A stretch of DNA of 64,000 nucleotides. It comes from Microcella alkalica. GTDB taxonomy: Bacteria; Actinomycetota; Actinomycetes; Actinomycetales; Microbacteriaceae. The position numbers and the translations under genes were made by a program. This document shows, in pieces, positions 17,163-25,608 of the stretch (the first letter of the stretch is position 1; each line of letters begins with the position of its first letter). The stretch is taken from NCBI RefSeq assembly GCF_014137945.1, contig NZ_JACGWX010000003.1, positions 62,001-126,000 on the forward strand. Reading direction: 5' to 3'. The notes under the pieces were generated by a model that had not been told where the DNA came from, ran no database searches, and saw nothing but the letters and a program-made list of their open reading frames with translations.

Positions 17163-18653
17163 TCAGGCGCTGCCGACGAGCAGCCAGAGCAGCGAGACGA
17201 GCAGGAACCCGACCACGCCGAGGACGGTCGTCAGCACCGTCCACGTGCGCAGACCGTCGGAGACGCTGAGGCCGAGGTAGCGCGTCACGACCCAGAAGCC
17301 CGAGTCGTTGACGTGCGAGAGCCCGAGAGACCCGAAGGCGATCGCGAGCGCAATGAGCGCGACCTGGACGGTGCCGTAGTCGCCGTCGATGACTGTCGTC
17401 GCGAGCAGGCCCGAGGTGGTGAGGATGGCGACGGTCGCCGAGCCCTGCGAGGCGCGCAGCACGAGCGAGAGCACGAAGGCGAGCACGAGCACCGGCAGGC
17501 CGGTCGCGGCGAGCGTCTCGGCGAGCGCCGTGCCGACGCCGCTCTCAGTGAGTATGCGGGCGAACACGCCGCCGGCACCGGTGACGAGGATGACGATCGC
17601 GACGGGCGGCAGCGCCGCCTCCATGACCTCGCCCGTGTGGGCGAGCGACCAGCCGCGACGGATGGCGAGGAAATAGAAGGCGAGCGCGAGCGCCACGAGG
17701 AGGGCGAAGGCCGGGGCGCCGATGAAGGCGAAGAGGTCGCGCAGCGGGTCGCCCGCCGGCAGCACCGTCGCCGCGACCGTGCCCGACATGATGAGCAGAA
17801 GCGGGACGAGGATCAGGGTCAGCACCGTCCAGACGCTCGGCGGCGCCTCGCTGACCGTGCGGGTCGCCGTCCGGGTGCGGGATGCCCCCGATCCGTCGGT
17901 CGCGCCGGCACCGCCGGTCGCGCCGCCCGCCGCGCCGGCCTCGCCGTGCTCATTCGTCGAGCCGAAGGCGGCGAACTGCTCCGCCGTGGCCCGGATCATC
18001 GTGTAATCGCGCCGGTTCATCCACTTGGCGACGAAGTGGGCGAGCACGCCGAGCGGGATGCTCACGGCGAGCCCGATGATCGTGATCCAGCCGATGTCGG
18101 CGCCCACGAGAGCGGCGCCGCCGACGATTCCCGGGTGCGGCGGCACGGCCACGTGCACGGCGAGCATGATGCCCGCCATGGGCAGGCCGAACTTCACCGG
18201 CTCGACGCCGGCCGCCTTGGCGAAGCCGTAGATGATCGGCACGAGGATGATGAAGCCGACGTCGAAGAAGACGGGGATGGCGAGCACGAGGGCCGCACCC
18301 GTGAGTGCCGCGGAGACCCGCTTCGGGCCGAGCCAGCCGGTGAAGCGCCCGGCGAGGCTCGCGGCCCCGCCCGAGATCTCGATCATGCGGCCGAGCATCG
18401 CGCCGAGCGCGACGAGTATGGCGACGGAGCCGAGCGTGCCGCCCATGCCCGCGATCATCGCCGGAACGATGCCGAGCCGCTCCGGAGCGTCCTCCGTGGC
18501 GGGGATGGTGTTGAGCGGGATACCCGTCGCGAGCCCCACGACGATGCTCGTGACGAGCAGCGCCACGAAGGGCTGGATCTTGAACCGGATGATGAGCAGC
18601 AGCAGGAGGCCGATGCCTCCGGCGGCGATGGCGAGCAGGACAGGGGCATCCAT
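17163..18653 (-). CDS. GntP-family gluconate/sugar-acid:H+ symporter
   Basis: A 496-residue polytopic protein of the GntP family, with roughly a dozen hydrophobic segments and a hydrophilic Gly/Ala/Thr-rich loop near residues 220-260. Conserved family segments include ALGAMLGRMIEISGGA near residue 80 and AVPPHPGIVGGAALVGADIG near residue 165. Members import aldonates such as gluconate and L-idonate. The context with an OtnK-type kinase and an LtnD-type dehydrogenase suggests a four-carbon sugar acid (threonate or erythronate). The ATG at 18653 has a strong AAAGGAG upstream. It is the last gene of the operon and sits 109 nt after the dehydrogenase gene. Confidence 0.9.
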   Translation of the reverse strand: MDAPVLLAIAAGGIGLLLLLIIRFKIQPFVALLVTSIVVGLATGIPLNTIPATEDAPERLGIVPAMIAGMGGTLGSVAILVALGAMLGRMIEISGGAASLAGRFTGWLGPKRVSAALTGAALVLAIPVFFDVGFIILVPIIYGFAKAAGVEPVKFGLPMAGIMLAVHVAVPPHPGIVGGAALVGADIGWITIIGLAVSIPLGVLAHFVAKWMNRRDYTMIRATAEQFAAFGSTNEHGEAGAAGGATGGAGATDGSGASRTRTATRTVSEAPPSVWTVLTLILVPLLLIMSGTVAATVLPAGDPLRDLFAFIGAPAFALLVALALAFYFLAIRRGWSLAHTGEVMEAALPPVAIVILVTGAGGVFARILTESGVGTALAETLAATGLPVLVLAFVLSLVLRASQGSATVAILTTSGLLATTVIDGDYGTVQVALIALAIAFGSLGLSHVNDSGFWVVTRYLGLSVSDGLRTWTVLTTVLGVVGFLLVSLLWLLVGSA

Positions 18654-18762
18654 CGGGGTGTCTCCTTTGACAGGGCGAGTGTGGCAGAACGAGTGGTGCG
18701 GGATACGGGATCGGAAGGGGCGGTGCGGGGGCGGTGGGGGGCGGTGGCCGCCTCCGCCGACG

Positions 18763-19680
18763 TCAGCCGGCGCGCTGCGGCGAGACGACGCGGATGACGG
18801 CGGAGTCGTCGGCGGCCGCGAGCCCGTGCGACTGCCCGAGCAGGTAGAGCTGCTCGGCCGCGGCCGCGACGGGGGTCGCCAGCGCGTTGGCCCGAGCCGC
18901 CGCGGTGACGATGCCCATGTCCTTGACGAAGATGTCGAGCCGGCTGAGCACCTCGGCGCCATCAACGTCGTAGGCCTCGAGCATGCGCGCGCCGCGGTTG
19001 CCGAGCATGAACGAGCCGGCAGCCCCCGCGGCGAGGGTCTCGAGGGTCGCCGCGCGGTCGAGCCCGAGGGCGTCGGCGAGGGCGAGCGCCTCGGCGGCGG
19101 CCGCGATATGCACGCCGCAGAGCAGCTGGTTGACGGTCTTGAACGCCTGACCGTCGCCGGGGCGATCGCCGATCACGCTGAGGGTCGAGGCGAGGCGCTC
19201 GAGCACGGGGGCTGCGACGAGGCGCGCCTCGGGGGATGCTCCGACGACGATGAGCAGGTCGCCCTCGCCCGCGCGCACCGGGCCGCCGCTGAGCGGGGCG
19301 TCGACGAGCGCGATGCCGTGCTGCTGCAGCCGCTCGGCCACCGCGACGACGTCGTCGACGCCGACGGTGCTCGTCATGATCACGACCGCGCCGGGGGCGA
19401 GCACCGCGGCGATGCCGTTCTCGCCGAAGAGCGCCTCGTGCAGCTGGGCGCCGTTGCGCACGGCGAGCAGCACGGCGTCGACGCCGGCCGCGGCCTCGCG
19501 GGCGGAGGCGAAGCCGACGACGCCCGACTCGGCGGCGAGCGCCACCCGGTCGGCGGCGATGTCGAAGCCGTGCGCGGTCATGGTGCCGGCGAGGCGGGTG
19601 GCCATGGGCAGCCCCATGGCGCCGAGCCCGATGACGGCGACGCTGGCCGCGGGGGCGAGGGTTGCGGTGGCGGTGGTCAT
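18763..19680 (-). CDS. ltnD: LtnD-like NAD-dependent 3-hydroxyacid dehydrogenase
   Basis: A 305-residue beta-hydroxyacid dehydrogenase. The Rossmann loop GLGAMG is at residues 18-23, the substrate-binding APLSGGPVRA block at residues 128-137, and the catalytic lysine is K181 in GQAFKTVNQLL. In sugar-acid pathways LtnD oxidises L-threonate at C2 to 2-oxo-tetronate for the OtnK kinase. The ATG overlaps the OtnK stop codon by 4 nt, so kinase and dehydrogenase are translationally coupled. The family also includes tartronate semialdehyde reductase and 3-hydroxyisobutyrate dehydrogenase; I prefer LtnD because of the neighbour. Confidence 0.82.
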   Translation of the reverse strand: MTTATATLAPAASVAVIGLGAMGLPMATRLAGTMTAHGFDIAADRVALAAESGVVGFASAREAAAGVDAVLLAVRNGAQLHEALFGENGIAAVLAPGAVVIMTSTVGVDDVVAVAERLQQHGIALVDAPLSGGPVRAGEGDLLIVVGASPEARLVAAPVLERLASTLSVIGDRPGDGQAFKTVNQLLCGVHIAAAAEALALADALGLDRAATLETLAAGAAGSFMLGNRGARMLEAYDVDGAEVLSRLDIFVKDMGIVTAAARANALATPVAAAAEQLYLLGQSHGLAAADDSAVIRVVSPQRAG

Positions 19681-21107
19681 GCGAGGGCTCCTTCGGTGAC
19701 GGGTGAGAGGGTGCGCACGACGGCGGCGAGCGAGAGATCGTCGCCCACGTTGCCGGCGAAGACGATGTACGGGATGCCCTGCGCGGGCCCGTCGACGGGC
19801 TCCCACAGCGACACGATGCCGGGCAGCATGGGCCCGCGCACGATGGCGTGGCGGATCTCGAGGCCGTGCGCGGCGACGTCGCTGGAGGTGATGCCGCCCT
19901 TGGCGATCACGAAGCGCGGCGGAGCCGCGGCCAGCACGGCCCGCACGAGCTCGACCACCGCGCCGGAGACCGCGCGCGAGATGCGCAGGCTCTCGTCGGC
20001 GTCGTCGGTGCGGCGCAGCAGGCGGGTGGTGTGCACGATGACGCTGTCGTCGGCGAGGGCGGCGACGGCCGCCGCGGTGCGCTCGGCGACGTGCTCGGCA
20101 CGGCGCGCCGGGTCGAGCACTGCGTCGACGTCCATCTCGACGACGGCGAGCTCCGGGCGGTCGCGCTGCAGCGCCTCGAGCTGCCGGGTGGTGAGCGAGA
20201 CGTGCGAGCCGACGACGATGAGGCCCCCGCGGGTGCTGCCCTCGGCGTGCGGGATGCTGCCGGCGTCGAGCGGCGCGTGCGGCTCGAGCCCGATGCGCGC
20301 CCGCACGAAGGGCGGGCCGACCCGGTAGAGGAAGCGGCGGCCGCCCCTCTCCGACTCGATGAGGGCGAGTGCGAGGGCGCGCAGGTCCGACTCCTCGAGG
20401 CAGTCGACGACGATGGGCTGCGCGTCGCGGGCGGCGTCGAGCAGGGCGAGCACGGCATCCGCGTCGCCGCGCAGCGTCGCCAGATCGATGACGGCTACCG
20501 AGTCGCGCGGGATGCGCCCGCCCGACTTCTCCTCCACCCACTCGGGCAGCGCCGAGCTGCGGTAGCCGAAGGTCGCGTCGGCGGCGAACTCGGTGTCGGC
20601 GGCGGGCACGAGCTCGTCGCCCTTGCGCAGGTAGTGCACTCCCTGCAGGGTGACGCGGCCGGCGTCGGGGAAGGCGGGGACGATGACGACGCCGTCGATC
20701 GGCGGCTGCCCCTGCTCGCCGAGGGTGCGGGCGATCACGTCGGTCTCGAGCGGGTAGTGGCCGCGCAGGGTCGAGTCGCTGCGGCTGGCGAAGGCGAGCG
20801 GCCGGCCCTCGGCGGCGGCGAGCGCCGCGAGGACGACCTCGCGGTTGCGGGCGGCCGCCTCCTCGGGGTCGAGGCTGCGCGTGTTGGTGAGCACGTAGAC
20901 GGCGGCGGCGCCCTGGTCGAGGGCCCAGCGCAGGTCGGCGACCTCCCACCGCGTGAGCACGGGCAGGTCGGAGACGGACTGGGTGCCGGTGGGGTCGTCA
21001 TCGAGCACGATGACCGTGGCACCGGTGGCCGCGGCGGCCTGCACGGTGGCGGCGCTGAGCGGCAACGGGGCGGGCAGCGCTGCGACGAGCGCGGATGCTG
21101 AGACCAC
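19677..21107 (-). CDS. otnK: Four-carbon acid sugar kinase (OtnK/DUF1537 family)
   Basis: A 476-residue DUF1537 kinase that phosphorylates 3-oxo- or 2-oxo-tetronates at C4 using ATP. The N-terminal substrate domain carries the LDDDPTGTQ motif at residues 35-43 and SRSDSTLRGHYPLE near residues 108-121. The C-terminal nucleotide domain has GGLIVVGSHVS near residue 293, AKGGITSSDVA near residue 402 and FAGNVGDD near residue 456. A GTG start is chosen because AAAGGAGT lies 7 nt before it. It is the first gene of the operon, downstream of a promoter overlapped by an inverted repeat that probably binds the GntR regulator encoded just upstream. Confidence 0.9.
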   Translation of the reverse strand: MVSASALVAALPAPLPLSAATVQAAAATGATVIVLDDDPTGTQSVSDLPVLTRWEVADLRWALDQGAAAVYVLTNTRSLDPEEAAARNREVVLAALAAAEGRPLAFASRSDSTLRGHYPLETDVIARTLGEQGQPPIDGVVIVPAFPDAGRVTLQGVHYLRKGDELVPAADTEFAADATFGYRSSALPEWVEEKSGGRIPRDSVAVIDLATLRGDADAVLALLDAARDAQPIVVDCLEESDLRALALALIESERGGRRFLYRVGPPFVRARIGLEPHAPLDAGSIPHAEGSTRGGLIVVGSHVSLTTRQLEALQRDRPELAVVEMDVDAVLDPARRAEHVAERTAAAVAALADDSVIVHTTRLLRRTDDADESLRISRAVSGAVVELVRAVLAAAPPRFVIAKGGITSSDVAAHGLEIRHAIVRGPMLPGIVSLWEPVDGPAQGIPYIVFAGNVGDDLSLAAVVRTLSPVTEGALA

Positions 21108-21114
21108 GGTTGAT

Positions 21115-21122
21115 ACTCCTTT
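21115..21122 (-). promoter_or_regulatory. Shine-Dalgarno sequence of otnK
   Basis: AAAGGAGT (minus strand), 7-nt spacer to the GTG at 21107. It supports the non-ATG start. Confidence 0.6.
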
Positions 21123-21133
21123 GTAGTAAGACG

Positions 21134-21149
21134 TTAGTCATCATACTAA
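21134..21149. promoter_or_regulatory. Operator-like inverted repeat over the otnK -10 box
   Basis: TTAGTCATCATACTAA has perfect 5-bp arms TTAGT/ACTAA with a 6-nt centre and covers the -10 hexamer at 21140-21145. Short AT-rich inverted repeats are typical FadR-type GntR sites. Repression by the adjacent GntR protein is inferred. Confidence 0.7.
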
Positions 21150-21167
21150 TTCTTGCCGACGCGTCAA
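21140..21167 (-). promoter_or_regulatory. Sigma-70-type promoter of the otnK-ltnD-gntP operon
   Basis: On the minus strand, TTGACG (21162-21167) is followed by a 16-bp spacer and TATGAT (21140-21145). It is one of the few near-consensus promoters in the window and is locally AT-rich. Transcription would start about 25 nt before the GTG of otnK. Confidence 0.7.
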
Positions 21168-21200
21168 GAGCCGATTCTCGCGCGGCCCGAGGGGCCCGCT

Positions 21201-21911
21201 TCACTCCCCCGTGCGACCGAGCACGAAGTGCTCGAGATCCTGCGCGGTTTGCGTCATATGCGCGTCCATCGCGCGCCGGGCCGCGTCGGCATCGCCCGAG
21301 CGAAGGGCCGCGAGCACGAAGGCGTGCTGCTCGATCGCGTGCTCCTGGATGACCCGCACGGCCGAGGTCTGCTCCCGCTTCGCCCGCATCACCCGCGCGA
21401 GGGGCTCGAAGAGCACGGCGACGAAGACGTTGCCCGTCGCGCGAAGGACCACGTCGTGGAACCGGATGTCGTGCTCTACGAACATCGCGAGGTCGTCGGC
21501 GGCGTGGGCGGCGCGCATCCCCTCGACGCACTCCTCCAGCTGGACGAGCTCGTCGTCGCTGCGGCGCTCGGCGGCGAGGGCGGCCGCGCCGGTCTCGATC
21601 ATGCGGCGCACCTCGATGAGCTGCAGTGACGCCCGGCCGTCGTCGGCGCCGAACGCCGTCGCCCGCAGCACCGCCTCGAGGCCCGTCCACGCCGAGTGCG
21701 GAAGCACGAAGGTGCCCCTCCCCCGCTGCACGTCGACGACGCGTTGCGCGGCGAGCGTCTTGATCGCCTCGCGCACGGTAACGCGGCTCACGCCGTGCTT
21801 CTCGCACAGCTCGGCCTCGGAGGGCAGCGCACCGCCGATGGGCAGCGCGCCGCTCACGATCTGCGACAGCAGGGCCTCGGAGATGTCGTCGACGAGCGAG
21901 CTCCGCGCCAT
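21201..21911 (-). CDS. FadR-subfamily GntR transcriptional regulator of the sugar-acid operon
   Basis: A 236-residue GntR/FadR regulator. The winged helix-turn-helix occupies residues 5-70 (PSEAELCEKHGVSRVTVREAIKTL, then the wing RGRGTFV). The C-terminal all-helical FCD domain begins near residue 85 and has metal-site candidates in EHDIRFHDVVLRATGN. I place the start at the ATG at 21911, since the frame continues upstream without family similarity. The gene lies immediately upstream of the otnK promoter in the same orientation and is the obvious candidate to bind the inverted repeat at 21134-21149. The effector is probably the sugar acid or a pathway intermediate. Confidence 0.88.
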   Translation of the reverse strand: MARSSLVDDISEALLSQIVSGALPIGGALPSEAELCEKHGVSRVTVREAIKTLAAQRVVDVQRGRGTFVLPHSAWTGLEAVLRATAFGADDGRASLQLIEVRRMIETGAAALAAERRSDDELVQLEECVEGMRAAHAADDLAMFVEHDIRFHDVVLRATGNVFVAVLFEPLARVMRAKREQTSAVRVIQEHAIEQHAFVLAALRSGDADAARRAMDAHMTQTAQDLEHFVLGRTGE

Positions 21912-22045
21912 CGCCGCCTCCTCGTCCTCGCGCTCCGCCGGCGCACCGCCGCGGCCGGCGCACGGCCGGTACCGGCACTCTATCCGGCGGCACCCGCTCG
22001 CTAGACTGACCACGAAATCCACCACCTCGCCGTCGAAGGAGCCCC

Positions 22046-23074
22046 ATGCCGATCGCCACCCCCGAGCAGTACGCCGAGATGCTCGACAAGGCCAAGAAGG
22101 GCGGGTTCGCCTACCCCGCGATCAACGTGTCGTCGTCGCAGACGATCAACGCCGTGCTGCAGGGCCTCACCGAGGCGGGCTCCGACGGCATCCTCCAGGT
22201 CACGACGGGGGGCGCCGACTACTTCGCCGGGCAAAGCGTCAAGGCCCGCGCCTCGGGCGCTCTCGCCTTCGCGGCGTTCGCGACCGAGGTCGCCAAGAAC
22301 TACCCCATCACGGTCGCGCTGCACACCGACCACTGCCCGAAGGACGCCCTCGACGGCTTCGTCATGCCCCTCATCGAGGCGAGCGAGGCCGAGGTCAAGG
22401 CGGGCCGCAACCCGATCTTCCAGTCGCACATGTGGGACGGCTCGGCCGTGCCGCTGCAGGAGAACATCGAGATCGCCCGCGAGCTGCTGCCGCGCATGAA
22501 GAACATCAACTCGATTCTCGAGGTCGAGATCGGCGTCGTCGGCGGCGAGGAGGACGGCGTGCAGCACGAGGGCTCGAACGAGGCCCTCTACACGACCCTC
22601 GGCGACGTGACGCAGGCCGTCGAGGCCCTCGGCCTCGGCGAGAACGGCCGGTACATGGCAGCGCTGACGTTCGGCAACGTGCACGGCGTGTACAAGCCGG
22701 GCAACGTCAAGCTCCGCCCCGAGCTGCTCGCCGAGATCCAGGCCGGCATCGCTGAGAAGTACGGCACGGATGCCCTGCCCCTCGACCTCGTCTTCCACGG
22801 CGGGTCGGGCTCGACCGACGAGGAGATCGCCGAGGCGGTGCGCAACGGCGTCATCAAGATGAACGTCGACACCGACACGCAGTACGCGTTCAGCCGCTCG
22901 ATCGCCGACACGGTGCTCAAGAACTACGACGGCTTCCTCAAGGTCGACGGCGAGGTCGGCAACAAGAAGATCTACGACCCGCGCGCGTGGGGCAAGATCG
23001 CAGAGAAGGCGATGGCCGCGCGCGTCGTCGACGCCACGCGCCAGCTCGGCTCGGCCGGGCACTCCGGCTCGTAA
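22046..23074 (+). CDS. fbaA: Class II fructose-bisphosphate aldolase
   Basis: A zinc-dependent aldolase of 342 residues that cleaves fructose 1,6-bisphosphate to dihydroxyacetone phosphate and glyceraldehyde 3-phosphate. Expected motifs are present: LHTDHCPKDALDGF near residue 92 (zinc histidine), EVEIGVVGGEEDGV near residue 156, FGNVHGVYKPGNVKLRP near residue 211 and FHGGSGSTDEEI near residue 251, then NVDTDTQYAF. AAGGAG precedes the ATG by 5 nt, and a TAGACT near 22002 could be its -10 box. It is divergent from the GntR gene of the sugar-acid operon, but its length and motifs are those of the housekeeping glycolytic enzyme. Confidence 0.95.
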   Translation: MPIATPEQYAEMLDKAKKGGFAYPAINVSSSQTINAVLQGLTEAGSDGILQVTTGGADYFAGQSVKARASGALAFAAFATEVAKNYPITVALHTDHCPKDALDGFVMPLIEASEAEVKAGRNPIFQSHMWDGSAVPLQENIEIARELLPRMKNINSILEVEIGVVGGEEDGVQHEGSNEALYTTLGDVTQAVEALGLGENGRYMAALTFGNVHGVYKPGNVKLRPELLAEIQAGIAEKYGTDALPLDLVFHGGSGSTDEEIAEAVRNGVIKMNVDTDTQYAFSRSIADTVLKNYDGFLKVDGEVGNKKIYDPRAWGKIAEKAMAARVVDATRQLGSAGHSGS

Positions 23075-23078
23075 CGAC

Positions 23079-24326
23079 TCACGTCGCCCGCGGGCGGTCG
23101 GGCGGCGGCGCGGGCGAGCGCTGCACGACCGCGCGCGGCGGCGCATCGGTCACCGGCACCTCGAAGTCGACCTCGAGCGTCGTCCCGTTCCGCCACCGGA
23201 TGTCGTCGACGGCCGCCTGCAGCGTCACGTAGTACGGCGCGAGGAACGTGACGCGGCGGCCCTCGGGCAGCGTGCTGATGATGCGCAGGGCGACCGCGAC
23301 CGTTCCACGGTCGGCCGCCTTCAGCTCGACGCGCCCCGCGACGAAGCCCGAGTCGGGCTGAGCGAGCAGGGCATCCAGCATGGCGCGGAGCGCCGTCCGC
23401 TGCGGCAGGCTCAGGCGCTCGGCGAGTCGACCGGGGTCGTCGACCTCGATCGGGCGGCCGCGGACGAGCCGGGCGAGCCAGGTGTCCTCTGCCTCGGCGA
23501 TGAGCCCGGTCCGCAGCGCCGCGGCGAGCTCGCGGGCGCGGGCGCTGTCGCGCTCGGTCACCGCGCCGCGATCGAGCACGTCGTGCAGGAGCCTCATGGG
23601 CGCAGCCAGTCGCGCCGACATGTCGGCGTCGACGCGATCGACGAGGGCGGGGCCCGAGCCGGATGCCGCGAGCGCGCGCTCGCGGTGGTCCGCGTCGGGC
23701 GACTCGCCGTCGAGTCCCAGCGGCCGCTCGTTCCAGGTCTCGAAGAGCCGCGTTACGACGGAGACGAAGACGATGCATCCGACCGTGGCGAGAACGATCT
23801 GGAGGACCACGAGGAACACCGTCACCGGCACCGGCCAGCCGAGAGGCGCTCGATCGGCGAGAACGAGGGTCGCGAAGGCCGTGAAGGCGACGGAGACGGC
23901 TCCGTACCGAGCCAGCTGGAGGGTGGTCGAGAAGGGCGTGAGCGCGATGAGCAGGAGTGCGACGCTCGCGGGCGCGAACCAGAGCTCGATGCGGAACACG
24001 GCACCCGCGTACCCCGCCGCTGAGAGTGCCAGGCCGCCGAGCACGAGGGCGACGGCGAGCCACGCCACCGGCTCGCGCAACGGGCCCCGGTGCGGCCGGG
24101 TCGTGATATGGATGAGGAGGAAGGCGCCGACGGCGAGCCCCGCCGCCGCGGCCTGGACGAGCGGGCGCCCGCCTGCCTGGCCGAGGAGCAGGAGCATCAC
24201 GAGAGATTCGACCCCGGCGTACACGGCGCAGGCGATGGGGAGCCAATCGGTCGCGAGCCAGCTCAGCGGGTCGGCGTTCCAGGGCGAGCGCGAGCGGGAG
24301 CGGGAGCGGCGAGCGGACTCCGTCAC
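23079..24326 (-). CDS. Polytopic membrane protein with degenerate kinase-like C-terminus
   Basis: A 415-residue protein that I assign only by architecture. After an Arg/Ser-rich start there are about six membrane segments (residues 25-185), then a cytoplasmic region from about residue 225 with helical segments resembling a dimerisation domain (DADMSARLAAPMRLLHDVL) and a beta-rich C-terminus. I see no N, G1 or G2 box, so it is unlikely to bind ATP like a histidine kinase. Its GTG start overlaps the stop codon of the histidine kinase gene (GTGA), so the two are made in a coupled ratio. It could be a kinase partner or regulator. It ends 5 nt from the convergent fbaA gene. Confidence 0.7.
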   Translation of the reverse strand: MTESARRSRSRSRSPWNADPLSWLATDWLPIACAVYAGVESLVMLLLLGQAGGRPLVQAAAAGLAVGAFLLIHITTRPHRGPLREPVAWLAVALVLGGLALSAAGYAGAVFRIELWFAPASVALLLIALTPFSTTLQLARYGAVSVAFTAFATLVLADRAPLGWPVPVTVFLVVLQIVLATVGCIVFVSVVTRLFETWNERPLGLDGESPDADHRERALAASGSGPALVDRVDADMSARLAAPMRLLHDVLDRGAVTERDSARARELAAALRTGLIAEAEDTWLARLVRGRPIEVDDPGRLAERLSLPQRTALRAMLDALLAQPDSGFVAGRVELKAADRGTVAVALRIISTLPEGRRVTFLAPYYVTLQAAVDDIRWRNGTTLEVDFEVPVTDAPPRAVVQRSPAPPPDRPRAT

Positions 24327-25540
24327 GTCCGCACCTCGTTCCCGCCCGCCGGCACCGAGAGCATGACGGTCGTGCCCTCGTCGCCCGACCAGACGCGCAC
24401 CGAGCCGCCCACCTCGCGCACGCGGGCGTCGATCGACGACCGCACGCCGAGGCGGTCGGCGTCGACGCGCGTCGACGAGAAGCCCACGCCGTCGTCCACG
24501 ATGAGGACCGAGAGGGTGCCGTCGCGCTCCCCCACCACGAGCTCGGCCCGGTCGGTCGCGGCGTGCCGGACGACGTTGTCGAGCGCAGCCCGCGTCGCAC
24601 CGAGCACCGCGATGCGCACCTGCTCGTCGACCGCCACCACGAGGTCGTCGCAGCCGGAGACGTCGACCGTGACCCCGCTCCACTGGTACTCGTGGACGAG
24701 CTCGAGCAGATCGTCCGCGATGGGTGATCGGCGCGGTTCGGTCGGCGCGTCGAAGTCGCCGTCGACGTCGACGGCGACGGCGACCGTGCCTGCTACGGCG
24801 ACCGCGAGGTCGCGCTCGAGCCGGGCACGGGCACCGGCGTCCAGGGGACCCGGTCGAGCGGCGATGATCGCGAGGTCGGCGAGCACGGTGTCGTGCGCGA
24901 CCCTGGCCGCGCGACGCTCGAGCTCGCGCTCGCGGTCACCGATCTCGAGCTCGCGCTGAAGCCGATCCAGGTCGGGGACGCGGCGGCGGGCGCGAGCGCG
25001 GCTCACTCCGAGCGCGCCGTACGCGATGAGGACGACGACCGCCCCGAGCAGGGGCGTCACGCCGATCTCCGGGGCGCGTCCCGCGAGCGCGAACCCGAGG
25101 ACGAGTGACAGCTCGGCGAGAAGGAAACCGGCGGAGGTCCAGAGAACGCCGCTCTGGGCACTGCCGCGCAGGGCTCCGACGAGGACGAGCGCGGTGGCCG
25201 CGCGGTTCACCAGGAAGGGTCCGGGCTCGTCGAGCCGGGCATCCGCCCCCAGGAGCGCCGTGGTGTAGACGACGGAGGCCGCCGTGCCGGCCGCTAGGAA
25301 GACGATCGCCCGAGCGGCGGTCGGGCGCAGCAGCAGTCGCAGCGCGACGACCGCGAGGGCGACGAGTGCCAGGATCGCGGCGAGGAAGGCGAGCGGGTCC
25401 CCCCCGCGAGACACCGCTGAGACCGTGACGGCGACGGCAGTGAGCACCGCGCCGACGACGACGATCGCGCGCTGCGCCGTCGCGAAGCCGCGCACGATGA
25501 TGCCAGAGGCGACGTCGCGGGGCAGCGCGATGGATGCCAT
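24323..25540 (-). CDS. Sensor histidine kinase (DesK/HisKA_3-like)
   Basis: A 405-residue membrane kinase. The N-terminal half has about six hydrophobic segments (residues 20-180). A short coiled linker leads to the phospho-acceptor region with H216 in RVAHDTVLADLAII, the usual HDTVL form of NarL/DesK-type kinases. The ATPase domain follows, with N box NVVRHA, G1 box DDGVGF and a G2-like GDEGTTVMLSVP at the end. The ATG at 25540 is chosen because upstream frame shows no similarity. No response regulator gene lies nearby; the coupled downstream gene is a degenerate membrane partner, and ispH lies upstream on the same strand. Confidence 0.85.
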   Translation of the reverse strand: MASIALPRDVASGIIVRGFATAQRAIVVVGAVLTAVAVTVSAVSRGGDPLAFLAAILALVALAVVALRLLLRPTAARAIVFLAAGTAASVVYTTALLGADARLDEPGPFLVNRAATALVLVGALRGSAQSGVLWTSAGFLLAELSLVLGFALAGRAPEIGVTPLLGAVVVLIAYGALGVSRARARRRVPDLDRLQRELEIGDRERELERRAARVAHDTVLADLAIIAARPGPLDAGARARLERDLAVAVAGTVAVAVDVDGDFDAPTEPRRSPIADDLLELVHEYQWSGVTVDVSGCDDLVVAVDEQVRIAVLGATRAALDNVVRHAATDRAELVVGERDGTLSVLIVDDGVGFSSTRVDADRLGVRSSIDARVREVGGSVRVWSGDEGTTVMLSVPAGGNEVRT

Positions 25541-25608
25541 GGGCCCTCCCGGTGCGCACCGCGCGGCGCGCTGCTCGCAGACTACCCGGAGCGCGGGCGC
25601 GGATCGGG

